A stretch of DNA of 9,538 nucleotides from Pseudomonadota bacterium (GTDB taxonomy: Bacteria; Pseudomonadota; Gammaproteobacteria; Burkholderiales; Ferrovaceae), in NCBI GenBank assembly GCA_021804345.1, contig JAJZHV010000031.1, positions 1 to 9,538 of the forward strand. The letters run 5' to 3'. Position 1 is the stretch's first letter. Every line of letters begins with the position of its first letter. Position numbers and translations under genes: made by a program. Positions 1 to 6,256 of this stretch are shown here, one piece after another. The notes under the pieces are model-generated. The model was not told the origin of the DNA, did no database searches, and worked only from the letters and a program-made list of their open reading frames with translations.

Positions 1-2036
1 GTGGAAATCTGTTGTGAAATATCTGCCGCAGGGTACAGCTTATGCCCCAGTTTGACGCTGAAATTGGGCAGAAAGACGACCTTGATGCGCCCGTTGACAT
101 CGGGATCGCGATTGATGACCTCCCCGATGGCGGTGATGAGACGGATCATCAGTTTGGCCATGGCATAGCCCGGGGCCGCCTTGCCGCCAAATAGGAAGGT
201 GCGGGGCTGAAAATCCACATGCGGGTTGCGCTTGATGCGGTTGTACAGGGTGACGATGTACAGGGCGTTCAGATGCTGGCGCTTGTATTCGTGAATGCGT
301 TTGGCCTGGACATCAAACAGGGTGTCCGGGTCGATGAGCGTGTGGCAGAGTTGCCGCACGGTATCGGCCAAACGCGTCTTGCAGCGGCGTTTCATGTCGC
401 GCCATTGGTCCTGAAAGGCGCTATCTTCGGCAAAGCGTTCCAGTTGTCGCAGTTGAGTCAGGTCGCGTTCCCACTGGGTGCCGATGGTGTTGGTCAGCAG
501 TTGGGTGAGCCCCGGGTTGCTGAGCATGATGAAACGTCGCGGGGTGACGCCGTTGGTCTTGTTCTGGAATTTTTCCGGCCATAAGCGATAAAAGTCTTTC
601 AGGACGGTTTCCTGAAGCAGACGGCTGTGTAATTCCGCCACACCGTTGATCGCGTAGCTCCCCACACAGGCTAGATGGGCCATGCGCACATGACGGGCAC
701 CAGACTCGTCGATGATGGACAGGCGTTGGACCAGGCTTTCGTCAAAGGGAAAATGCATGCGCACCTCATCTAGAAAGCGCGCGTTGATTTCGTAAATAAT
801 TTCCAGATGCCTGGGCAGTATGCTTTCAAACAGGGCGATGGACCATTTTTCCAGGGCTTCGGGCAACAGGGTATGGTTGGTGTAGGCAAAGGTGTGACGG
901 GTAATCTGCCAGGCCTGGTCCCAATCCAGAAATTTCTTGTCCAGCAGCAAGCGCATCAATTCGGCCACGGCAATGGCCGGATGAGTGTCATTGAGTTGCA
1001 CCGTGAACTTTTGGTGGAAAGTGGAGAGGGGTTCGCCCGTGGAGAGGTGGATCCGCAGCATATCCTGCAGCGAGCAGGTGACAAAAAAGTGCTGTTGCAA
1101 CAGGCGCAGGCGTTTGCCGGTTTCCGGCTCGTCGTTGGGGTAGAGTACCTTGCTGATGGTTTCGGAGCGCACTTCGCGAGCCACAGCCCCGTAGTAGTCC
1201 CCCTGGTTGAACATGGTGAAATCGAATCCTTCTGCGGCCTCGGCAATCCATAGCCGCAGTACATTCACCGTATTGACGCGATGCCCCACAATGGGCGTAT
1301 CTACAGCCACTCCCATGAGGGTTTCGCTGGGAATCCATCGGGTGCGCAGGGCGCCGTCGTGGTCCTGGTACATTTCCGTATGTCCGCCCAGTTTGACTTC
1401 GCAGGAAATGTTGGGGCGCCGCACTTCCCAGGGGTTGCCGTAGCGCAACCAGTGGTCCGTCACCTCCACCTGTTCCCCATTCACTAGGGTTTGGTTAAAG
1501 ATGCCGAATTCGTAGCGGATGCCGTAGCTGATGGCAGGAATTTGCAACGTGGCCAGGGATTCCATGAAGCAGGCCGCCAGTCGTCCCAGGCCGCCATTGC
1601 CCAGTCCGGGTTCTTCCTCGTGCTCCAGCAACTCCTCCAGGTCTAGCCCCAGATTGGCCAAAGCCGCACGGGCATTGTCTTCAATGCCCAGATTAAGCAG
1701 GTTTTTACCCATGAAGGGGCCGGGCAGATATTCGGCCGAAAGGTAACAGACGGTACGCGGATTGCCTTCCTGGTAGGTGCGCACGGTGCTGACCCAACGC
1801 TGCAGCAGTCGGTCGCGCAGGGTGTAGGCCAGGGCCTTGAATTGATCGTCCCGGGAGGATACTTCCAGAAAGCGCCCCTGAACATAGAACAGATTGTCCA
1901 GAAACGCCTGCTGAATTGCCTCTACACCCAATCCGGTGCGAATGGATTCACTGGGGCGGTCTGACCGGGCACTGGGCACTGCCGCGTCCGCTGGGTGGGT
2001 GGCAGGGTCGGCGGGACGGGAGAAGGCGCTGGGCAT
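1..2036 (-). CDS. glgP: Glycogen/alpha-glucan phosphorylase (C-terminus beyond left edge)
   Basis: This cytoplasmic PLP enzyme (GT35) releases glucose-1-phosphate from glycogen or maltodextrin. Reading the minus strand gives 678 codons, open at the window edge. Visible landmarks are YLSAEYL near residue 100, GLGNGGLGRLAACF near 142-156, YGIRYEFGIF near 170, DHWLRYGNPW near 193, LNDTHP near 350, and HEYKRQ near 585. The last codons read PAADISQQIS, which in this family comes just before the EASGTGNMK-type block with the PLP lysine. So the cofactor lysine and about 150 C-terminal residues lie outside the window. The start is the ATG at 2036; an in-frame stop at 2060-2058 bounds it and a weak GAGAA precedes it. 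It begins 34 nt after the stop of the GGDEF-EAL gene on the same strand with no terminator seen, so co-transcription is likely. The assignment to the phosphorylase family is secure; the exact preferred glucan is not visible. Confidence 0.96.
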   Translation of the reverse strand, partial: MPSAFSRPADPATHPADAAVPSARSDRPSESIRTGLGVEAIQQAFLDNLFYVQGRFLEVSSRDDQFKALAYTLRDRLLQRWVSTVRTYQEGNPRTVCYLSAEYLPGPFMGKNLLNLGIEDNARAALANLGLDLEELLEHEEEPGLGNGGLGRLAACFMESLATLQIPAISYGIRYEFGIFNQTLVNGEQVEVTDHWLRYGNPWEVRRPNISCEVKLGGHTEMYQDHDGALRTRWIPSETLMGVAVDTPIVGHRVNTVNVLRLWIAEAAEGFDFTMFNQGDYYGAVAREVRSETISKVLYPNDEPETGKRLRLLQQHFFVTCSLQDMLRIHLSTGEPLSTFHQKFTVQLNDTHPAIAVAELMRLLLDKKFLDWDQAWQITRHTFAYTNHTLLPEALEKWSIALFESILPRHLEIIYEINARFLDEVRMHFPFDESLVQRLSIIDESGARHVRMAHLACVGSYAINGVAELHSRLLQETVLKDFYRLWPEKFQNKTNGVTPRRFIMLSNPGLTQLLTNTIGTQWERDLTQLRQLERFAEDSAFQDQWRDMKRRCKTRLADTVRQLCHTLIDPDTLFDVQAKRIHEYKRQHLNALYIVTLYNRIKRNPHVDFQPRTFLFGGKAAPGYAMAKLMIRLITAIGEVINRDPDVNGRIKVVFLPNFSVKLGHKLYPAADISQQIS

Positions 2037-2070
2037 GATGGGTTCTCGGCAGGGGGTTCATGGGCGGGGA

Positions 2071-4935
2071 TCAAAGCGCGGCAATCAAGGCGTTCAAAGC
2101 CTGCAGCAGTTCGTTGCGCAGGTCAAGTAGGTGGGGAATGGCGGCACGGGCGGCTTCCTGGGCGTTGTTGTGCTGCAGGTTGAACAGATTCTGGGCCAGC
2201 ACATGCACGGCTTCGTGCAATCGGTCGATGGTCTGAAACTCCGGTCGAGCAGCGTAATGAAGTCGGCCATTTCCCTGCAGCCATTCGCCAAAACTGCATT
2301 GACGGGGATCCAGAGGAGGAGCCAGTGTGGTTTCGTTTTCCAGACTCAGGATGACGGTATCCACCCAACGCCGGTGCCACACCTCGGCAAAGGCTAGGGC
2401 AATATCCTGACGGGTTAGGCGCTTGTTCAGCAGAGAGGCCCATTGCGCAGCGGGTCGGTAATGGCTAACCCATTCGGGAATCTGGTCTGCGGGCAGCGGT
2501 TTGGAAATCCCGTATCCTTGCGCGAGTTCACAACCCAGATACAGCAGAATGTTGCCATGGTCCACGGTTTCCATGCCCTCGGCGATCACTGCCTTCTGGA
2601 AGGCATCCGCCAGGCTGATGACGCCCTCCACGATGGACAGATCGTCCGCGTCATTGAGCATGTCGCGAATGAAATTCTGATCGATCTTGATGGTGTTGAC
2701 CGGTAACCGACGCAAGTAGGCCAGAGAAGCATAGCCGGTTCCAAAATCATCGATGGAAAACAGGACGCCGTAGCTGCGACATTCCGTCATGGTGCGCGTA
2801 ACCCGGGGAATATCCCACAGGGCCACGTTTTCCAGCACTTCCAGTTCCAGCCGTTCGGGCGGAATTTGCGGGTATTGGGCGATGAGGCCCGAAATGAAGG
2901 CGGAAAAACTGTCGGCATGCAGGTGTCGGGCCGGTAGATTGACGCTGACTGCCAACTCCAGTCCCTGTTCGTGCCACTGGGCCATTTGGCGCATGGCCTC
3001 ACGCAGTACCCATTCGGAAAGGCGGGTTTCCAGATCGGAGTTTTCCACAAGCGGCAGAAAGCCAGCCGGAGAAAGTAATCCTTGCTGGGGATGATTCCAA
3101 CGAATCAGGGCCTCCAGGCCCACCACCTTGCCGCTGCGCAGGTTGACCTTGGGCTGGTAGTGCAGAATGAATTCCTGGTTTTCCAGTGCGGTTTCGATCC
3201 GGGTTCGGCCTTCGGAGCGAATATGGGCCTTGCGATCATCCACCACATCAAAGAAATGAAACCGGTTACGCCCCGCTTCCTTGGCCAGATACATGGCCTG
3301 ATCTGCGTGCCGCAGCAGGGTTTCGGCATCCACATCGTCTTCGGGGTAGACCGTCACGCCCACACTGGCAGAAATCGTGATGAGAATGTTGTTCAGAGAA
3401 TAGGGGTGGGATAACACCGTCATGATACGGGTCAGTGTTTTGACAAACTCCTGCTCGCTGTCCAGTTCCGACAAAATCAGGATGAACTCGTCACCCCCCA
3501 GGCGGGCCACGGTATCGGTGGCGCGCAGGGTGCTGGTTAGCCGATGAGCAACTTCCTTGAGCAGTTGATCGCCCGTTTCATGCCCATGGGTATCATTCAC
3601 CGGCTTGAAATCATCCAGGTCGATGAAACAGACCGCCATTTTTCCCCCAGAACGGCGTGCGTCCGCCAGTGCCATGGACAGGCGATCATTGAGCAGGGCC
3701 CGATTGGGTAGCCCCGTCAGCGCGTCATGCAGCGCCATCAATTCCAATTCGGCCTGCTGCGCCTTGATGACGGAGATATCGGAGGAAATGCAGACGTAAC
3801 TGAGGGTTTCCCCATCGCTGTTGCGCACGACCGAAACCGTCAGTTTATCGGGGTAGATGTCGCCGTTTTTGCGTCGATTCCAGATTTCTCCCGACCAATG
3901 ACCCTCTTGCAGCAGACCCGCCCACATGTCCGCAAAGAAACGGGGTTCATGGCGCCCCGACTGCAGGATGTTGGGGTTTTGTCCCAGGACTTCCTCGCGG
4001 GTATAACCGGTGGTGCGGGTAAAGGCTGGGTTGACCTCCACGATGCGACCGTGGGGGTCGGTAACAAAAATGCTCTCGTCCGCATACAAAAACACCTGGG
4101 AGACCAAGCGCATGAAATCATCCGAGCTTTTGCGCTCGGTGATGTCGTTGATGATGGCCACATAGTGGGAGAGTGCCCCTTCCTGATCCTGGACGGGGGA
4201 GATCTGGAAGCGATTCCAGAACATCGTGCCATCCTTGCGATAGTTGCGCAGGGTGGCTTTCACAGCCTGGCCCTTTTGCAAGGCCGCGCGCAGGATTTTC
4301 AGGTCGGGTTGCTCGCGGTCAGTGCCCTGCAGAAAGCGGCAATTTTTGCCCAGGACTTCTTCCGAGCGATAACCCGTGATGCGTTCGAAGGCCGGATTGA
4401 CATAGATGAGGGGACTGTCCGGTTGCCGGGCATCGGAAATGGCGATGCCATTGACGCTGTTTTTTAGGGCATCGGCCTGAAGCCGGATCAGGTCTTCGGA
4501 CTGTTTGCGATGAGAGATGTCACGCGAGGAGCAAAACAGCAGAGGTTTGGAGTCCAGCAGAAAAGGCTTGATATGGACTTCTACTGGAATGAACTGTCCG
4601 TCCTTGCGGCGGTGAATGGTTTCGAAGGTGGCCTCATCAATGTGCAGAAACTCCTGAATGCGCTCGATGAGGACCTCTTGGGGCCACTTGGCATCCCAAT
4701 AGGCCACATGTTTGCCCAGTAATTCCGACCGGGTATACCCCAGAAGGGCACAGAAGGAGTCGCTCATTTCCAGCAGGTTGCCTTGCGGGTCGAGCACATG
4801 CAGGCCGTCGCTGGCAATTCGCAAAAGCGATTGCATCATGCTGGAATCGGAGAGCGTGGAGCGAGTCGTGGGGTGCGTTAGAGCGCTCGGTTGGGCCGAG
4901 GGTTTGTCCGGAGAAAATGGGCCAGCCACAATCAA
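2071..4935 (-). CDS. PAS-LOV-PAS-GGDEF-EAL-CZB cyclic-di-GMP sensor enzyme
   Basis: This 954-residue soluble protein should make and/or degrade c-di-GMP under several sensory inputs. Domains in order: PAS about 35-145; LOV-type PAS about 152-270 with GKNCRFLQ (Cys199) and flavin-contact asparagines 231 and 241; PAS about 275-395; GGDEF about 402-560; EAL about 575-825; CZB about 845-920. The GGDEF motif (480-484) is canonical and preceded by an RxxD inhibitory site (471-474). The EAL domain keeps Glu608, Asn666, Glu702, the DDFGTG loop (729-734), Lys750, Glu786 and Gln806, so both activities look possible. The CZB zinc set is His854, Cys880, His907 and His911. I see no membrane segment. The longest reading starts at TTG 4935, 10 nt after the upstream lipoprotein stop; a GTG at residue 3 and ATGs at residues 33 and 34 are alternatives and none has a clear ribosome site. 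Which activity dominates cannot be read from sequence. Confidence 0.95.
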   Translation of the reverse strand: MIVAGPFSPDKPSAQPSALTHPTTRSTLSDSSMMQSLLRIASDGLHVLDPQGNLLEMSDSFCALLGYTRSELLGKHVAYWDAKWPQEVLIERIQEFLHIDEATFETIHRRKDGQFIPVEVHIKPFLLDSKPLLFCSSRDISHRKQSEDLIRLQADALKNSVNGIAISDARQPDSPLIYVNPAFERITGYRSEEVLGKNCRFLQGTDREQPDLKILRAALQKGQAVKATLRNYRKDGTMFWNRFQISPVQDQEGALSHYVAIINDITERKSSDDFMRLVSQVFLYADESIFVTDPHGRIVEVNPAFTRTTGYTREEVLGQNPNILQSGRHEPRFFADMWAGLLQEGHWSGEIWNRRKNGDIYPDKLTVSVVRNSDGETLSYVCISSDISVIKAQQAELELMALHDALTGLPNRALLNDRLSMALADARRSGGKMAVCFIDLDDFKPVNDTHGHETGDQLLKEVAHRLTSTLRATDTVARLGGDEFILILSELDSEQEFVKTLTRIMTVLSHPYSLNNILITISASVGVTVYPEDDVDAETLLRHADQAMYLAKEAGRNRFHFFDVVDDRKAHIRSEGRTRIETALENQEFILHYQPKVNLRSGKVVGLEALIRWNHPQQGLLSPAGFLPLVENSDLETRLSEWVLREAMRQMAQWHEQGLELAVSVNLPARHLHADSFSAFISGLIAQYPQIPPERLELEVLENVALWDIPRVTRTMTECRSYGVLFSIDDFGTGYASLAYLRRLPVNTIKIDQNFIRDMLNDADDLSIVEGVISLADAFQKAVIAEGMETVDHGNILLYLGCELAQGYGISKPLPADQIPEWVSHYRPAAQWASLLNKRLTRQDIALAFAEVWHRRWVDTVILSLENETTLAPPLDPRQCSFGEWLQGNGRLHYAARPEFQTIDRLHEAVHVLAQNLFNLQHNNAQEAARAAIPHLLDLRNELLQALNALIAAL
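2176..2403 (-). other. CZB (chemoreceptor zinc-binding) domain at C-terminus of the GGDEF-EAL protein
   Basis: After the EAL domain, residues about 845-920 show the CZB layout. There is a first helix with WHRRW (His854), then QCSFGEWL (Cys880), then HEAVH (His907, His911). This 3His/1Cys set is the zinc site known from chemoreceptors and from the diguanylate cyclase DgcZ, where CZB sits at the N-terminus. The domain is therefore likely to let zinc, or cysteine oxidation, tune c-di-GMP turnover. The remaining residues to 954 are predicted helical with no further motif recognised. Confidence 0.8.
4126..4482 (-). other. LOV photosensor domain within the GGDEF-EAL protein (Gln replaced by Ile)
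   Basis: Residues about 152-270 match the bacterial LOV pattern: YVNPAFERITGY, then GKNCRFLQG, then NYRKDGTMFWN, then HYVAIINDIT. Cys199 is the residue that in LOV proteins forms the flavin-C4a adduct under blue light; Arg200, Gln203, Asn231 and Asn241 match flavin-contacting positions of YtvA/phototropin LOV domains. The position of the conserved glutamine on the last strand (GIQNDIT in YtvA) is Ile262, codon ATC at 4152-4150. FMN binding is inferred from these motifs. Confidence 0.82.
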
Positions 4936-4945
4936 GCCGGTCCGG

Positions 4946-5143
4946 TTAGCGGTCAGGGTGCTGCAACAGGAATTGCGCGCGCGCTGCCTCGTTGCAATTG
5001 TAGGTGTTTTTGCCCAGGCGTTTGCATTCGTTCAGATCGGCGGCGATTTCATCGGGATGACTCTGGTAGTAAGCCTGGGTCTTGGTTTGCTCACAGGCCA
5101 TCAGCCCCAAAACCATTCCGGAGATAAGCCACAGGCGCCTCAT
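4946..5143 (-). CDS. Small EexN-like lipoprotein
   Basis: A 65-residue precursor with a short basic N-terminus (MRRLW), a hydrophobic stretch and a lipobox-like LMAC ending at Cys17, so a lipid-anchored envelope protein is expected. The mature part has YYQSHPDE, a DLNECK segment and a YNCNEAARAQ segment. This spacing resembles EexN-family lipoproteins, small proteins named from conjugative entry exclusion but also found in chromosomes without transfer genes. Two mature-part cysteines (besides Cys17) could form a disulfide. I chose ATG 5143 because AAGGTGG lies about 6-10 nt upstream; a GTG at 5152 would add three residues but sits almost on top of that ribosome site. The gene is first behind a strong promoter and ends 10 nt before the c-di-GMP enzyme gene, so the two are probably co-transcribed. 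No conjugation gene is visible nearby, so an exclusion role is not implied. Confidence 0.7.
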   Translation of the reverse strand: MRRLWLISGMVLGLMACEQTKTQAYYQSHPDEIAADLNECKRLGKNTYNCNEAARAQFLLQHPDR

Positions 5144-5175
5144 TGGATCCACCTTCCCCCTGATTTTAATTACCC

Positions 5176-5204
5176 ATTATAACGGTCTGCAGGGGTTTTG
5201 TAAT
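5176..5204 (-). promoter_or_regulatory. Sigma70-type promoter for the lipoprotein/GGDEF-EAL/glgP unit
   Basis: On the minus strand a perfect TATAAT -10 box (5181-5176) lies 17 bp downstream of ATTACA (5204-5199), a 4 of 6 match to TTGACA. Transcription would start near 5169, giving a leader of about 25 nt before ATG 5143 that contains the AAGGTGG ribosome site. This is the clearest housekeeping promoter in the window. Confidence 0.7.
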
Positions 5205-5240
5205 CTTCCGGACATGTAACCATCTGTTGATGCCCAGGGG

Positions 5241-5269
5241 TTGTCATGTATTCGTCATCCGAGCGTCAC
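5241..5269 (+). promoter_or_regulatory. Putative triple Pho box (PhoB binding site)
   Basis: Three direct repeats TTGTCAT, TCGTCAT and GCGTCAC begin at 5241, 5252 and 5263, so the GTCA cores at 5243, 5254 and 5265 are phased exactly 11 bp. The known Pho box consists of CTGTCAT-type heptamers each followed by a 4-bp spacer, the same 11-bp period. The first repeat matches 6 of 7 positions and the others keep the GTCA core. Repeats point towards the plus-strand phospholipase gene, the orientation expected for PhoB activation. A -10 is not clear; CACAAT (5267-5272) or CACTAT (5283-5288) are weak candidates. Confidence 0.62.
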
Positions 5270-5377
5270 AATTTGGACATGCCACTATGGCTTACTGCAC
5301 GGGTTCCATTCAAGGTACATGCCGCTTGCCCGCTACAGTCCTGACACCCGATTCGCCCGCCTGTGTTGCAAAAACGC

Positions 5378-5383
5378 AAGAGG
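5378..5383 (+). promoter_or_regulatory. Ribosome binding site deciding the PlcP-like start
   Basis: AAGAGG lies 8 nt before the TTG at 5392, exactly where the conserved phosphoesterase fold begins. Longer in-frame starts (TTG 5227, ATG 5230) lie upstream of the putative Pho box and so would not be in the transcript. ATG 5287 would be within a few bases of the expected transcription start. Confidence 0.5.
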
Positions 5384-5391
5384 TGGCCCCC

Positions 5392-6162
5392 TTGCCCGCG
5401 CTGCGGGCCATCTGGATTTCTGATCTCCATTTGGGTACTGCAGGGTGTCAGGCGCAGTACCTCCTGGACTTTTTACGCGTGCATGAATCCGAAACCCTTT
5501 TTTTGGTGGGCGATATTCTGGATGGCTGGCAACTGCGCAAGGGTTGGTACTGGCCCCAGTCCCATAATGACGTGGTGCAGAAATTGTTGCGCAAGGCGCG
5601 CAAGGGAACGCGGGTGGTGTATGTCCCGGGAAATCATGACGAACTAGCTCGACAGTTTGACGGTCTGGCCTTTGGGGACATCGAGGTCCGAAGCGAAGCC
5701 TTTCATACGCTGAAGGATGGACGCCGATTGTGGGTGGTGCATGGCGACCTGTTTGACGGGGTAACCCAGCATGCACGTTGGTTGGCCTATCTGGGCGATT
5801 CGCTCTACACCCTCATTCTCAAATTCAATCAGTGGTTCAATGCGGCCCGGGCGCGTCTGGGTATGCCCTATTGGTCTGTGTCTCAATACCTCAAGCATCA
5901 GGTCAAGAACGCGGTCAATTATATGGCCGCCTTCGAGCGGGTGATGGTGGATGAAGCCAGGCGTCGGGGCTGTCAGGGCGTGGTGTGTGGGCATATTCAC
6001 AAGGCCGAGATTCGCGATATTGAAGGCATGCTCTATTGCAACGATGGGGACTGGGTGGAAAGCCTGACCGCTCTGGTGGAAACCCAGGCTGGAGAGTTAT
6101 GCATTCTGCAGTGGCCCCAGGGGACCCGGTTGATGGTGGAGCAGAGGCTGGCCGTGACCTGA
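5392..6162 (+). CDS. plcP: PlcP-like metallophosphoesterase (phospholipase C / LpxH-like family)
   Basis: A two-metal calcineurin-like phosphoesterase of about 256 residues, usually auto-annotated as UDP-2,3-diacylglucosamine hydrolase. In numbering from TTG 5392 the metal motifs are SDLH (Asp11, His13), GDILD (Asp41), GNHDE (Asn81, His82), HGD (His117) and GHIH (His201, His203). The GNHDE and GHIH forms differ from true LpxH, which has GNRDF and GHTHRP. Together with the glycosyltransferase next door, this points to the PlcP group. PlcP, first shown in Sinorhizobium meliloti, cleaves phospholipid head groups to diacylglycerol during phosphate starvation. There is no signal peptide or membrane segment, so action at the inner cytoplasmic leaflet is inferred. 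An upstream frame extension to 5227 is open but looks non-coding and starts before the Pho-like repeats. ATG 5287 is an alternative start. The family is certain; the substrate is inferred from context. Confidence 0.88.
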   Translation: MPALRAIWISDLHLGTAGCQAQYLLDFLRVHESETLFLVGDILDGWQLRKGWYWPQSHNDVVQKLLRKARKGTRVVYVPGNHDELARQFDGLAFGDIEVRSEAFHTLKDGRRLWVVHGDLFDGVTQHARWLAYLGDSLYTLILKFNQWFNAARARLGMPYWSVSQYLKHQVKNAVNYMAAFERVMVDEARRRGCQGVVCGHIHKAEIRDIEGMLYCNDGDWVESLTALVETQAGELCILQWPQGTRLMVEQRLAVT

Positions 6163-6256
6163 CCTGACCGAAACCCGCCCGGAGCGGCTCTGCGCTCATT
6201 GCGCCCATCCTCTGGCGGCACTAGAGCACAAACCTAACGTAAGGAGTAAGGCGACA

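Noticed and set aside
807..1253. 148-codon plus-strand open frame inside glgP
   Set aside because: Antisense to well-conserved glycogen phosphorylase sequence including LNDTHP; no independent support.
3727..4467. 246-codon plus-strand open frame opposite the sensor gene
   Set aside because: It lies wholly antisense to the LOV and third PAS domains, whose motifs are unmistakable; the plus-strand translation has no recognisable domain and fits a GC-rich shadow frame.
4946..5143. EexN-like gene as a sign of a plasmid or conjugative element
   Set aside because: No transfer, replication, integrase or attachment-site features are seen in the window, and the flanking genes are chromosomal types.
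5392..6162. Assignment as true LpxH of lipid A synthesis
   Set aside because: Metal motifs are GNHDE and GHIH rather than GNRDF and GHTHRP of LpxH, and the neighbours are a lipid glycosyltransferase and dgkA rather than lipid A genes; not fully excluded without a tree.
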